64,000 bases of DNA from Bacillus sp. ISL-41 (GTDB lineage Bacteria > Bacillota > Bacilli > Bacillales > Cytobacillaceae), in assembly GCF_018613235.1 (NCBI RefSeq), contig NZ_JAGGQP010000053.1:1-64000 (forward strand), read 5' to 3'. Made by a program: the position numbers and the translations under genes. Of the stretch, positions 24,872 through 33,650 are shown piece by piece; position 1 is the first letter of the stretch; every line of letters starts with the position of its first letter. Under the pieces are notes generated by a model. It worked only from the letters and a program-made list of their open reading frames with translations. It was not told the DNA's origin and ran no database searches.

Positions 24872-27463
24872 CTACAAACGCGGATCTACGGCATCTTGTT
24901 CCATAGCCAGGGTGGCAAGGACGCACTCGTGAACTCGTTCGATCGATTCCCCGTTCACGAATCGGCGGATCCCTTCGATTCCAAGCGCGAATTCCTTCAA
25001 TGCAAGCTTCTGTTTTTTGCCTGTATTGCGTTTCTTAAGCCTTTTTAAATTTTCCGGCTGCAAATAGTCCATACCGTAGATAATTTTAAGGTATTTGCTG
25101 CCTCTGACCTTGATTGCCGCCTGTAGCAGCTGCCCTCTGTTTCTCGCAATATAACGCTCCGGCTTGATGACGATTCCTTCATGACCATTTTTCGTCATCT
25201 CTTCCCACCACTCAATCACTTCTGCCTCACTGGCCGGGCTATCGATGATTTTGTATTCTGTGGCGACAAACAAGCTTGAAAAGAGAGCAAACTGGTGATT
25301 CATTTTCATATGCCATTCATGCGTTTCATCAAAAAACGTCCTATTGCTGTGGGCGAGCACATGGAATGGAGCGATCTGGATATCATCAAGTGTGACGACA
25401 TCCCAGCAGTACCCCTGGAAAACTTCAGCGAACTCTTTTGCATTGCTTAATTTCCCCTTGTATTCCTCAAGCCAATCTGTCAGCTCCTGTTTATCTCTTG
25501 CCGCTTCCGTTAATTTTTCAAGCATCATCGACCGATCCATGATCGCATTTTCGGCGACATGTGCATACTGCTTGCTGATCAGTTCCTTTGCTTTCAGGTT
25601 CCAGGGCATGATTTCAGCATCAAGCAGGACATAATCCGTCTGATTACTGGAAAAATAATCGTGACTATTCAGATCCTCGTTCAGTTTGCGAATAATTTTT
25701 TCCTCAAGATCTTTTTCAAAAAACCTTCTGCCCGTCCTTGTATAAATCACTCCAAGTGTTTCGGATCCAACGTGTTGTTTCGCAGCTTCAAGACTTCTGA
25801 ACAGCAGCAGGATTCCACGGCTTCCCATATGCTTTTTCTCCGCAACCATTTTTTCGATTCCGTTGCTTCGATAGTAATTGATCGCTTCCTGAGGATGTTC
25901 CAGGAATTGTTCCAAATTTGAAGGCACCGGTGTCGGGCTCATCGTTGGCGGAATATAGAGCAGCTGCTCAATCGGGATGGTGTGGTGTGAAACTGCATCG
26001 ATCGCGGGTTTGACCGTTTCAGCCGGAACAGCCACCTCACCAAATTCTTCGGTCAGCACGGAATAACCATTCAGGAATTTGCCGATATTCGGCTGGTTCA
26101 GCCGGTTTCTTTCCCATTCACGCAGCGGATTATCAGGGACTCCCGAATAATCCTCTTTCGCCTGTACGGATACAATCTGCTTATCCGGATAACGGAAGGC
26201 CGTAAGCTTTCCTCCAAACACAACACCCTGGTCAATATTGAGACTATTATTGATTTTCAGCGGCTGAGGCTTCGGGTCATGTCCCCATATGATCAGCTGG
26301 CTTGTGCTGTGTCCGATGAACCAGTCTTTCCGCACCGGTTTGCCTTTTTCATTAAAACCATCAGTATCTCCATAACGGCAAAAATCACTCACTTCATGCG
26401 ATTGCTTGCCAATATACTCATCTTTGATACCTGCGTGCGCACAAACGACTGTTGGAATGCCGTTCTTTTTCAGAATATAATGCGATGGCGCCTGCAGGAG
26501 GAAATCCTTTAGCTTGCTTTTCCACTCTTCTGCCGCTTCTGCTCCATACGTATCCTCATACTGCAAAAATTCCTGTTCCACCTTTTCATCACCATGCGAC
26601 AGGGTGACTTTTCTTCCGTCAAGCCACCTGGCAATCTTCCAGCCATGATTGCTGTCGATCATATAGGCCAGCCCTTGTTGTACATGGCGGTAAAAGAACA
26701 TCATACTCTTAAGCGATTCTGGACCGCGGCTCATGACATCCCCGATCGAAAGGAACTTCCTGCCATCAGGGTGCAAGTAAAAATCCTCTTCATCTTTTTT
26801 ATAGCCGAGTTTTTCAAGAAGTTGTATCAACTCATCATAACAGCCGTGGACGTCTCCAATGATATCAATCCCAGCATCCGTTTCCAGCTCGAGTGGATGG
26901 CTGCGCCTTGTCAGTTCAAGCAGTTCGATTTCTTTCACAAAGTATACGGACCTGATTCCTTCCTTCTTCATAAAACGTTTTTCTCGCGTGAAGACCTGAT
27001 ATTGCTGTTTGACCCGACGCTTGCCACGGGGATTTTCCCGCTGCTCGTCCCTTTCAAGCAAAACTTTTTCAGGTACATCGAGAACGATGGAAATAATCGG
27101 GACATGATTCTCCATGGCCATCGCGATATATCTTTTCCGATCACCAGGCTGAAGATGAGTCGCGTCCACAAAGGTTAGTTTATTCAGCCTGCACCTGGTG
27201 CGGATCATACTGTCCATCATCGTAAAAGCTTCTTTTGAGATCAAACTGTATTCGTCAAACAGGATGTCTGCTTCTTCCTTCGGCATATTCCGCCAGTCCA
27301 TAAACTCCTTGTCACTGACAAGCGCGCGGAATTGATCGGAACTGACTACTTCAGATGGCGAGATGATTCCTTCGTGCTGCCATTTTTCAAGCAATGTCGT
27401 CTTGCCGCTGTTAGATGGTCCAACAAGCAAAACGATTCCTGCGTGCGGCACTGAAATTCTCAT
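24872..27463 (-). CDS. pnkp: Bacterial polynucleotide kinase-phosphatase-ligase Pnkp
   Basis: The 863-residue RNA end-healing and sealing enzyme has three modules. First, a kinase with P-loop GPSNSGKT (15-22). Second, a binuclear metallophosphoesterase (about 198-420) with DIIGDVHGCYDE, GDVMSRGPES, SNHG and CAHAG. Third, a ligase-type adenylyltransferase with nucleophile Lys544 in KHMGSR, then EGIVIKPER and IKVRGSKYLKIIYG. In C. thermocellum Pnkp with Hen1 repairs cleaved RNA and 2'-O-methylates the repaired site. Its ATG (27463) follows GGAGG and overlaps the hen1 stop (ATGA). A frame extension to 27586 lies inside hen1 and is rejected. Confidence 0.95.
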   Translation of the reverse strand: MRISVPHAGIVLLVGPSNSGKTTLLEKWQHEGIISPSEVVSSDQFRALVSDKEFMDWRNMPKEEADILFDEYSLISKEAFTMMDSMIRTRCRLNKLTFVDATHLQPGDRKRYIAMAMENHVPIISIVLDVPEKVLLERDEQRENPRGKRRVKQQYQVFTREKRFMKKEGIRSVYFVKEIELLELTRRSHPLELETDAGIDIIGDVHGCYDELIQLLEKLGYKKDEEDFYLHPDGRKFLSIGDVMSRGPESLKSMMFFYRHVQQGLAYMIDSNHGWKIARWLDGRKVTLSHGDEKVEQEFLQYEDTYGAEAAEEWKSKLKDFLLQAPSHYILKKNGIPTVVCAHAGIKDEYIGKQSHEVSDFCRYGDTDGFNEKGKPVRKDWFIGHSTSQLIIWGHDPKPQPLKINNSLNIDQGVVFGGKLTAFRYPDKQIVSVQAKEDYSGVPDNPLREWERNRLNQPNIGKFLNGYSVLTEEFGEVAVPAETVKPAIDAVSHHTIPIEQLLYIPPTMSPTPVPSNLEQFLEHPQEAINYYRSNGIEKMVAEKKHMGSRGILLLFRSLEAAKQHVGSETLGVIYTRTGRRFFEKDLEEKIIRKLNEDLNSHDYFSSNQTDYVLLDAEIMPWNLKAKELISKQYAHVAENAIMDRSMMLEKLTEAARDKQELTDWLEEYKGKLSNAKEFAEVFQGYCWDVVTLDDIQIAPFHVLAHSNRTFFDETHEWHMKMNHQFALFSSLFVATEYKIIDSPASEAEVIEWWEEMTKNGHEGIVIKPERYIARNRGQLLQAAIKVRGSKYLKIIYGMDYLQPENLKRLKKRNTGKKQKLALKEFALGIEGIRRFVNGESIERVHECVLATLAMEQDAVDPRL

Positions 27464-28809
27464 TCTGTAACCTCCTTTCTTTTGAAAATACACATTTGAG
27501 TAGGAAAGCCGAATTGTTCGTCCATCTCGCCGATTCCGTCGAAAATCAACTCGTAATTTCCTTCGTCGTTCCTGGCGTTGCACCAATCCTCAAATTCTTC
27601 TCTTGACCACTCAAAACGATGGTCACCATGCCTGAATTCCGTATCCATTTCAAACAATGCATTATATTCCTTGTTCGGAGTAGTCACCAAGAGGTTCTTT
27701 GGACGATAGTCTTGAAGAATGGTCTGAAACACTTTCGGAAGCCGTTCCTCATCGATATGCTCAATCACTTCACATAAGATAATGACATCTTTCCCTTTTA
27801 ACCGCTCATCATAGTAAAATAGCGAACCCCAAAGCTGTGTTGGCTTGATGAAATGTTCTTTCCCCTCTGCCTGAGCAAATCGCTCCATCGCTCGAATTGA
27901 TGCTTCTTCAGAAGGTTCAACAGCGAGAATTTCCTTCACACCAGGGATAAAGCCCAGCCTTGTGCTCAGCTTGCCTTCTCCCGAACCGAGGTCGACGATA
28001 CTGTCCTTATCCTCAAAACCCTTCACAGTGTCGACGATTTTTTCATAACGCATATCATTTAGACGGATTTTTTTCGTCTCCAGAGCCGCTTCTTTTTCCT
28101 GTCCTTGAACCAGCTCATACACATTTTTGAATCGCAATGCCTTCTTTAAAATAAAGGATTTTTGCGGGTGGTTATCAAGCCAGCCTTCACCATAACGTTC
28201 AAGTTTCTCAATCTCTTTTTCATCGATAAAATAATGCTTGTAATTGTCCAATACAGGAATGAGCACAAAAATTTGCCGCAAAGCCATTTGCAGGGTTGTC
28301 ATACCTTTAAGAGTAATAAACCTGACAGCGCTTTTAGATTTCAGATTAAAATTATACTCAATTTGCGGCCGGTTGATGCTCACATCAAATCCGAGTGGTT
28401 CGAACAAGTCAACAATCTGCTGATCCGACAAACCGGAAGCCACCGGGCCAAAACTTAGTTCAAAATCAAATGGATGCTTCACCCACTGAATGTAATCTTC
28501 CTTTGGCTGTCCATTAAGCGCAGTCCCAAGTGCATTCCTGATTAGTGATATGAAAATGCTGCTGACCGCAAACTCCCGGTCATTTATGTAATGAGTTATA
28601 TCATATTGATTTCCCTGGTTTTTTACCAGTTCAAGAGAGTCCGGCGCAACAAACACGGTTGCTTCAACCTCCCGATCCGTAAAAGTGCTGAAAAACAACC
28701 TTACAGAATGGCCTTTCTGATTCCGCTCATATAAATTATTTGGATTTTTCGCCAACAAGTGAGAAATCACCTGGACATCCTCGCCAACAGCCCGAATCGT
28801 TAACTGCAT
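27460..28809 (-). CDS. hen1: 3'-terminal RNA ribose 2'-O-methyltransferase Hen1
   Basis: The 449-residue bacterial Hen1 has an N-terminal half (about 1-240) that activates the Pnkp ligase in studied systems, and a C-terminal methyltransferase. The latter has the AdoMet site VDLGSGEGK (272-280), the metal-binding EVIEH (347-351) and HGDHRFEW with His394 and His397. It methylates the 3' end of broken RNA before sealing, protecting it from re-cleavage. ATG at 28809 follows GAGGTGCATT. An upstream in-frame start at 28830 is less likely. First gene of a two-gene operon. Confidence 0.95.
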   Translation of the reverse strand: MQLTIRAVGEDVQVISHLLAKNPNNLYERNQKGHSVRLFFSTFTDREVEATVFVAPDSLELVKNQGNQYDITHYINDREFAVSSIFISLIRNALGTALNGQPKEDYIQWVKHPFDFELSFGPVASGLSDQQIVDLFEPLGFDVSINRPQIEYNFNLKSKSAVRFITLKGMTTLQMALRQIFVLIPVLDNYKHYFIDEKEIEKLERYGEGWLDNHPQKSFILKKALRFKNVYELVQGQEKEAALETKKIRLNDMRYEKIVDTVKGFEDKDSIVDLGSGEGKLSTRLGFIPGVKEILAVEPSEEASIRAMERFAQAEGKEHFIKPTQLWGSLFYYDERLKGKDVIILCEVIEHIDEERLPKVFQTILQDYRPKNLLVTTPNKEYNALFEMDTEFRHGDHRFEWSREEFEDWCNARNDEGNYELIFDGIGEMDEQFGFPTQMCIFKRKEVTE

Positions 28810-28946
28810 AATGCACCTCTTTTCGTCCATTTCTTTATTTTAATATAACTGCGTTGCTCCAAAATAGAAAGAGAGTGAACATGAAAAAATAAAATCTCAG
28901 CCAAAGCTGAAATTCTCATTTTCTCCTATGAGCTTGAGGGTTAACA

Positions 28947-28996
28947 TTAAAAAATGGCGTGTATACTTAACTCGGATTTACTCGCCGTTTTTCCAT
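28947..28996 (-). terminator. Weak terminator-like hairpin
   Basis: On the minus strand GGCG and CGCC pair at the base of a long stem-loop, followed by ATTTTTT. It follows the stop at 29040. Confidence 0.4.
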
Positions 28997-29039
28997 GTAT
29001 TCAGTATTTAGAAGTAATCTTCCCCGGATTCACTTCCAG

Positions 29040-29306
29040 TTAGTTTCCATTAATCTTTTTCAATCTAGACAGTCTACGTTCTAAATATCCTAAATCAAAT
29101 TTATATCTGTTTAAGGTATCCTCAATGGCATCCATAACTATACTTGGATAGTCACCTTTTAACTCCTTCTCCAATTCCTCCATATCAACTTTTATCAGTC
29201 GAATAACTTCCAATATTTCGTTCCTATTAATCATCCGGTAGATTGGTCTAATCCTTTGCGAAGGTCTAAAGTTCACTTTTTGCACATCCCCATATCTTTT
29301 ATACAT
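29040..29306 (-). CDS. Hypothetical helical protein, 88 aa
   Basis: The product is basic at the N-terminus (NFRPSQRIRPIYRM) and then forms a charged, probably coiled-coil helix pair (about 28-88). There is no clear ribosome binding site before the ATG at 29306, and an internal ATG at 29234 also lacks one. It could be a real small gene or a chance frame. No family is recognised. Confidence 0.4.
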   Translation of the reverse strand: MYKRYGDVQKVNFRPSQRIRPIYRMINRNEILEVIRLIKVDMEELEKELKGDYPSIVMDAIEDTLNRYKFDLGYLERRLSRLKKINGN

Positions 29307-29357
29307 TTATCTTTAATATAAATTTTCTTGTTAAACTCACCCTGGTTCGTCACATAT

Positions 29358-29397
29358 AAAAAAAGAGCTGCAATCCACTAGTCCTGGTTGCTCCTTT
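29358..29397 (-). terminator. Probable terminator after lipoprotein gene
   Basis: On the minus strand an imperfect hairpin (GAGC...GCTC with inner pairs) precedes seven T, directly after the stop at 29401. Confidence 0.5.
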
Positions 29398-29400
29398 AGA

Positions 29401-29874
29401 TTATTGCGATATCTTTTTATCGATCAATTCCACAAGACTTTGTACATCTTTTTTGCTAAGAAAGTACATTGGACCAGTGTAATTTTCTCTTTGAATTCTC
29501 CCTGAATTTCTGTCAGGATAAAGCCACAAAAGTATTGTATCTGAGGTCCCATCTTTGTAGGAAAGTATAATCTGGAAATTTTCACCTTCATCTGTCATTG
29601 GACCTGAATGAGACGAGGCACCCTTTAGTGCTTTTAAAATAACTTCGATTTCTTCGGTTTGTTCAAAAACTACTTTTTCCTCCTTTAACTGGCCCTCAGT
29701 TTCTGAAAAATATCCCAAACCGTTTCCTGTTACTGTTAACAAATTGACAGCCTTTGTCAAATCAATTCTTTCTTTTTCTTTGCTATTTTCAATGTCATTG
29801 AAAATATTTTCTTTGGATGAACAAGCAGCTAAAATCATGATGATTGCGAATAATATAATTGCACTTTTCTTCAT
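29401..29874 (-). CDS. Lipoprotein of unknown function
   Basis: The 157-residue product has a signal peptide (MKKSAIILFAIIMILAACSS) with lipobox LAAC. The mature part is hydrophilic and ends KKDVQSLVELIDKKISQ. Its C-terminal layout (threshold-like domain, then IIL SYKDGTSDTILLWLYPD) resembles the next two products loosely and may place it among small envelope sensors. The ATG at 29874 follows TTGGGGGATAGA. The TTG at 29886 is inside that RBS. No family is recognised. Confidence 0.65.
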   Translation of the reverse strand: MKKSAIILFAIIMILAACSSKENIFNDIENSKEKERIDLTKAVNLLTVTGNGLGYFSETEGQLKEEKVVFEQTEEIEVILKALKGASSHSGPMTDEGENFQIILSYKDGTSDTILLWLYPDRNSGRIQRENYTGPMYFLSKKDVQSLVELIDKKISQ

Positions 29875-29999
29875 TCTATCCCCCAAAAATTTATTTTGAA
29901 TATCTCTTACCTGGCATGTTCTATATCAAGCATCCACAGAACCAACATTCTGATGATTGCTATCCTGCATGCTAAAAAAATCATTCTTTCCTGTTATTG

Positions 30000-30410
30000 T
30001 TAAACATAAGTCAAAATAGACATCAGCTTTTGTGAATCTTCCTCACTTAACTTTGCATATTTTTCACTATCCGAAAGAATTCCTAACTTATTATCATTAG
30101 GTTCTGCGTAAAGTTCGTAAACTGCTGACGGAGCTTGTTTTCCTTCAGTTTCGTCTTTATCCAAGAAAAAATAGATTATATAAGCAGGATCTCTTGTCGT
30201 TGCCCAATTACCATCCTGCCACTTTACTTCATTTAGTATGTTTTTGACTTCCGTTACTTTGTCTGAATCCATAATTGTTTTTACGGTTTTATATTGATTA
30301 TTTTCCTTATTTCGCATATCTACCCTGATAATTTCTCCAGGTTCACTTACGCAGCCAGTTAGCAATAAGGTCAGAAACAGTATTCCATACACAACTTTTT
30401 TGAGGTTCAT
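30000..30410 (-). CDS. Lipoprotein of unknown function
   Basis: The 136-residue product has a signal peptide and lipobox LTGC (Cys20). The mature domain has ILNEVKWQDGNWATTRDPAYIIYFFLDK and ends SEEDSQKLMSILTYV. That architecture, a beta-sheet of about 90 residues then a helix, is similar to the product at 29401. The two may be distant paralogues. GGAGGAGGAATAACA precedes the ATG. Confidence 0.7.
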   Translation of the reverse strand: MNLKKVVYGILFLTLLLTGCVSEPGEIIRVDMRNKENNQYKTVKTIMDSDKVTEVKNILNEVKWQDGNWATTRDPAYIIYFFLDKDETEGKQAPSAVYELYAEPNDNKLGILSDSEKYAKLSEEDSQKLMSILTYV

Positions 30411-30552
30411 TGTTATTCCTCCTCCGTTATATATAAACAGACGGATTTTTCTGTACTAAGTTACCATATCAACCTTTTAGCCGTGGTTTCCTTCTCAATT
30501 ATAGCTCCTCTACGACTTTTCCTTCTTTAGATATCCCTAGTATGGCAGCACC

Positions 30553-31041
30553 TCACAGTTCTTCGCCTTTAGAGATCAAGTACCACAGCCGCTCCCCGTT
30601 ATATTCAATGATTTTTGCTTCGTAATCATTACCTTCTTTTGTTACAACCTTTACTTTCTCAATATCAGGTGATAAAATCTTACCCCTTATAAAATCGGTA
30701 TAATCGGCAAACTCATTTTGTTCCAAATTAGAGTATCCCCAATCTAATTTCCTGTCTTTAGGTATCTGGCTGGAAAACGAACCCAAAATTTCCCATCCTA
30801 ATATTCCTTTCTTTAAAATAGCTGTTCCAAAATATAATTCACCTGTGGGAACTGATTCATAAAAGACAATGGCATGGTTTTTATCTAAAAATTCCACATG
30901 TGCCATACTCAATAAAGGTTCATTGATCGTATGAACAATCCTTTCTATTTCTTTACTATCATCTTTTAAGAGTATGTTTAAAAAATATCCTCCAAATAAT
31001 GCAATACCAATAATCATAAGAAGACGAATTCTTTTAATCAT
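30553..31041 (-). CDS. Membrane-anchored protein of unknown function
   Basis: The 162-residue product has one N-terminal helix (about 5-26), then a soluble domain outside the membrane with VEFLDKNHAIVFYES, GELYFGTAILKKGILGWEIL and a C-terminal YNGERLWYLISKG. It resembles the small envelope proteins that Bacillaceae encode in many copies, but no family is assigned. GGGAGAAGGAG precedes the ATG. Confidence 0.7.
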   Translation of the reverse strand: MIKRIRLLMIIGIALFGGYFLNILLKDDSKEIERIVHTINEPLLSMAHVEFLDKNHAIVFYESVPTGELYFGTAILKKGILGWEILGSFSSQIPKDRKLDWGYSNLEQNEFADYTDFIRGKILSPDIEKVKVVTKEGNDYEAKIIEYNGERLWYLISKGEEL

Positions 31042-31227
31042 CGTAAACTCCTTCTCCCTTAATACTCACCATTTCGTCAGTTTCGTAGAGTTCCTAGAAT
31101 CTATCAAGATTTAAAGGAAACTGCCTAAGAAAAGTTATAGTTTTATTTAACCATATATTGTAAGTCTGGGTGAAGTCAAGGTTCTATAAGCACATCACGA
31201 AAACCTCTAATAACCATTTCATGCCCC

Positions 31228-31458
31228 CATAAGGCGAATGGATGGCGCTTTTTTCTACATTCCCGCATTTTCGCGCCTGCATAAGGCGAATGGATGGCGC
31301 TTTTTCTGCATATCGACAGTTTCACGTCTCCATAAGAATAAGATGGATGGATAACGCTTTTTCTGGACATACCCCTCTATATGGCGGCTGGATATCATTT
31401 TTTTCTAATCAACCTCAATTCGAGCCTCGATAAGAGTGATGGATACCACTTTTTTTGG
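31228..31458. repeat. About 52-bp tandem array, family C (five degenerate units)
   Basis: Units start at about 31228, 31280, 31331, 31378 and 31429 (intervals 52, 51, 47 and 51). The shared core is CATAAGGCGAATGGATGGCG, followed by a T-run. GGCGC and GCGCC form a short dyad across the first unit. The last two units are strongly decayed. Frames across it give Lys/His-rich repeats (KSAIHSPYAGAKMRE) that turn up as spurious proteins in related genomes. Confidence 0.75.
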
Positions 31459-31472
31459 CTCAAAAACAGTAA

Positions 31473-31515
31473 AAAGCTGAACCATTTCTAATTACTTGGT
31501 TCAGCCTTTTTGTGT
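31473..31515 (+). terminator. Hairpin with T-runs on both sides
   Basis: AGCTGAACC pairs with GGTTCAGCC around a long loop, followed by TTTTTG. A T-run also exists on the other strand. It separates two different repeat arrays, and no gene is close enough to name as its source. Confidence 0.6.
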
Positions 31516-31533
31516 TTTACCTTCATTCTTATG

Positions 31534-31803
31534 TAATTTAACGGTTGGCGCATATATTTTAACGGTTAGCTCCATTAATTATACGGTTGACTCGATTAAT
31601 TTAACGGTTGCAGAAGATTTTTTAACGGTTGGGCTAACTTTAATTCCCATTGATACAATTTTAATCCCGGTTGAACATGATATATTCCCGGTTAACCCAA
31701 TTTTATTCCCGGTTGAGCACGTTTTATTCCCGGTTGACCCTATTTTATTTCCGGTTGAGCTCGTTTTATTTCCGGTTGACCTAATTATATTCACGGTTGA
31801 TTA
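31534..31803. repeat. 21-bp tandem array, family D (about thirteen units)
   Basis: About thirteen consecutive 21-bp units, with no gaps, share a core AACGGTTG in the first part and TTATTCCCGGTTGA in the later part. This is the same family as the array at 24565-24793. Because 21 is a multiple of three, one frame is open throughout and encodes a seven-residue repeat like ILFPVEH, which is not considered a gene. Confidence 0.95.
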
Positions 31804-31870
31804 AAATTTGATACAAGTTAGCCAATTCAGGTCTCTATTTCAACGAACATATTTTCGAACAATCACACAC

Positions 31871-31903
31871 AAAAAGCCGAGCCGGCAACCACCGGACTCA
31901 GCC
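31871..31903 (-). terminator. Terminator after YetF-like gene
   Basis: GGCTGAGTCCGG pairs with CCGGCTCGGCT with few mismatches, followed by TTTTTG on the minus strand. Confidence 0.8.
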
Positions 31904-31907
31904 CTAT

Positions 31908-32603
31908 TCAATTCGCCTTCTTCTCATATTTCAAAACAAAAAGCGGTTCATTCTCCATCCATTCGGCAAATAGTACATCTTCAACATGATGGATTTTCTG
32001 TTTCTCTAACTCATTTTTCAGCCATTGCTCATCGACGCCTGCTTCTTTAAGATTATCGCTGACCACTTCTCCATCAAGGATCATGTTGACTGGAAGGCTT
32101 GGATCGTCTGCTTTAATTTTCATATCGCTATTTTTAGGCGTGTCATAATCCGCTTTTGGCAGGACACTGACCATTCCATTCGTTTCGATGATTGCATATT
32201 CCACTTCGCGTAGTGAAAAGTAGCCTTGCTGTCTGACAAGACTCTGGAGCTGGTTGATATCCAGCTTTGCTTTTTTCAAGGCCTCGAATTTAATCTTTCC
32301 TTTACGGACTACAATGTTCGGCTCACCCTCAAGCAGCTTCCGCGATGACATGAATTTTTGAGTAATAGTCTCTGTAACATAAACGAGTACTCCCCACAAG
32401 GTTACAGCAAAAGCAATTTCGCCAATCTTCACTTCGTGATCATAAATCGCATTTCCTACAAGTTCACCAAGGATAATGGCAGAAATAAAATCAAAGGGCG
32501 TTATCTGGGAGAACTGCGTCTTCCCCTGCAATTTCGTCATGATAAATAAAAACACAAACCCGCTGGTTAATTCTACTGCGATTGATAAGTAATGATTCAA
32601 CAC
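31908..32603 (-). CDS. YetF/DUF421 membrane protein
   Basis: The 231-residue product has three N-terminal helices (about 8-85) with the family motif TPFDFISAIILGELVGNAIYD, then a cytoplasmic two-lobed domain with QSLVRQQGYFSLREVEYAIIETNGMVSVLPK. DUF421 proteins are widespread in spore-formers and some affect spore germination or cation stress. The function here is not known. GTG at 32603 is preferred, since the GTG at 32609 overlaps the ribosome binding site. Confidence 0.85.
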   Translation of the reverse strand: MLNHYLSIAVELTSGFVFLFIMTKLQGKTQFSQITPFDFISAIILGELVGNAIYDHEVKIGEIAFAVTLWGVLVYVTETITQKFMSSRKLLEGEPNIVVRKGKIKFEALKKAKLDINQLQSLVRQQGYFSLREVEYAIIETNGMVSVLPKADYDTPKNSDMKIKADDPSLPVNMILDGEVVSDNLKEAGVDEQWLKNELEKQKIHHVEDVLFAEWMENEPLFVLKYEKKAN

Positions 32604-32847
32604 TCCCACTCCTTCCTTCCCATTATGGGAAGATTTCCTGAAGTTGAACCATTATTTTTTAAAAAGCCTCCAAAAAACGACAAATGACTCGATTTTTTTG
32701 TCAAACAATTTAAATTCCATATAACGGGAAAATATGTAACTTTTATGAGAAAAAACCGTTTATAAGTTTGTAAATATCTTTACTAATACAGCAGGGCAAT
32801 AGACTTTTATGTAGATAGGCCTGCAAATGAAACAAGGGGGATGGGGA

Positions 32848-33597
32848 ATGAAAAAGTGGCTTGTATCAATGATGCTTCTTGTATCAATGATGTTCTTTGA
32901 GGTACCTGCAGAGGCTGCCGGCGGGGATTTGATTATTATCAATAAGTCTATCAATCAACTAGCTTATTATAAAAATAATAAACTGGTAAAAACGTTTAAG
33001 GTGGGAACTGGGCGAAAAGCGTCCTACACGCCTGAGGGCAAGTTCAAAATCGTTAACAAAATCAAGAATCGTCCATATTACAGTGGAAAGATCCCTGGCG
33101 GTGACCCAAGGAATCCGCTTGGCGACAGATGGCTAGGCATAAATGCGAGAGGAACATGGGGAACAACGTATGCGATCCATGGCAACAATAACCCTAAATC
33201 AATCGGCGGATATGTAAGTGCCGGCTGCATCAGGATGTACGACAACGAAGTGCAATGGCTTTATGACCAAGTTAAGGTAAACACTCCGGTTGTCATCACA
33301 TCATCCAAAAAATCCTTCAATGCGATCGCATCTGCTAATGGTTATAAGGTTACCGGCCAGGCTTCCGTACCAGTGACAGCTGTACCATCAAGTAATGTCC
33401 TTAAAAAAGGGATGCGAGGTCCTGAAGTGAAGCAGCTCCAGCAGGCCCTGACAAACAAAGGCTACAGTACAAAAGGAATCGACGGCGTATTCGGACCAGC
33501 AACAGAAGCCGCCGTGAAAAAATTCCAAAAGGCGAAGAAGCTCAAGGTAGACGGTGTCGCTGGACCTGCCACCAAAAAAGCACTCGGAATGAAATAG
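32848..33597 (+). CDS. L,D-transpeptidase with C-terminal peptidoglycan-binding domain
   Basis: The 249-residue secreted enzyme has a signal peptide (about 1-24), a YkuD-type L,D-transpeptidase domain (about 26-155) with catalytic His111 and Cys127 in HGNNNPKSIGGYVSAGCIRM, and a C-terminal PG_binding_1 domain (about 190-247, MRGPEVKQLQQALTNKGYSTKGIDG). It cross-links or modifies peptidoglycan peptides. The ATG at 32848 follows GGGGGATGGGGA. Monocistronic with a strong terminator. Confidence 0.9.
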   Translation: MKKWLVSMMLLVSMMFFEVPAEAAGGDLIIINKSINQLAYYKNNKLVKTFKVGTGRKASYTPEGKFKIVNKIKNRPYYSGKIPGGDPRNPLGDRWLGINARGTWGTTYAIHGNNNPKSIGGYVSAGCIRMYDNEVQWLYDQVKVNTPVVITSSKKSFNAIASANGYKVTGQASVPVTAVPSSNVLKKGMRGPEVKQLQQALTNKGYSTKGIDGVFGPATEAAVKKFQKAKKLKVDGVAGPATKKALGMK

Positions 33598-33612
33598 CAT
33601 CAGCCCAAAAAG

Positions 33613-33650
33613 AGACGGTCCCTCCTAAAAAGGAAGGACCGTCTTCATCT
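33613..33650 (+). terminator. Terminator after L,D-transpeptidase gene
   Basis: GACGGTCC-CTCCT pairs with AGGA-GGACCGTC around a short loop, followed by T-rich DNA. Confidence 0.85.

Noticed and set aside
31176-31370. 64-codon frame on the minus strand (KSAIHSPYAGAKMRE type)
   Set aside because: It is read from the 52-bp family C array. Such frames recur in related genomes only because the repeats do.
31496-31804. Open frame of 102 codons on the plus strand with repeats like ILFPVEH
   Set aside because: It is the translation of the 21-bp array. Since 21 is a multiple of three, one frame stays open by chance. No RBS and no codon constraint are seen.
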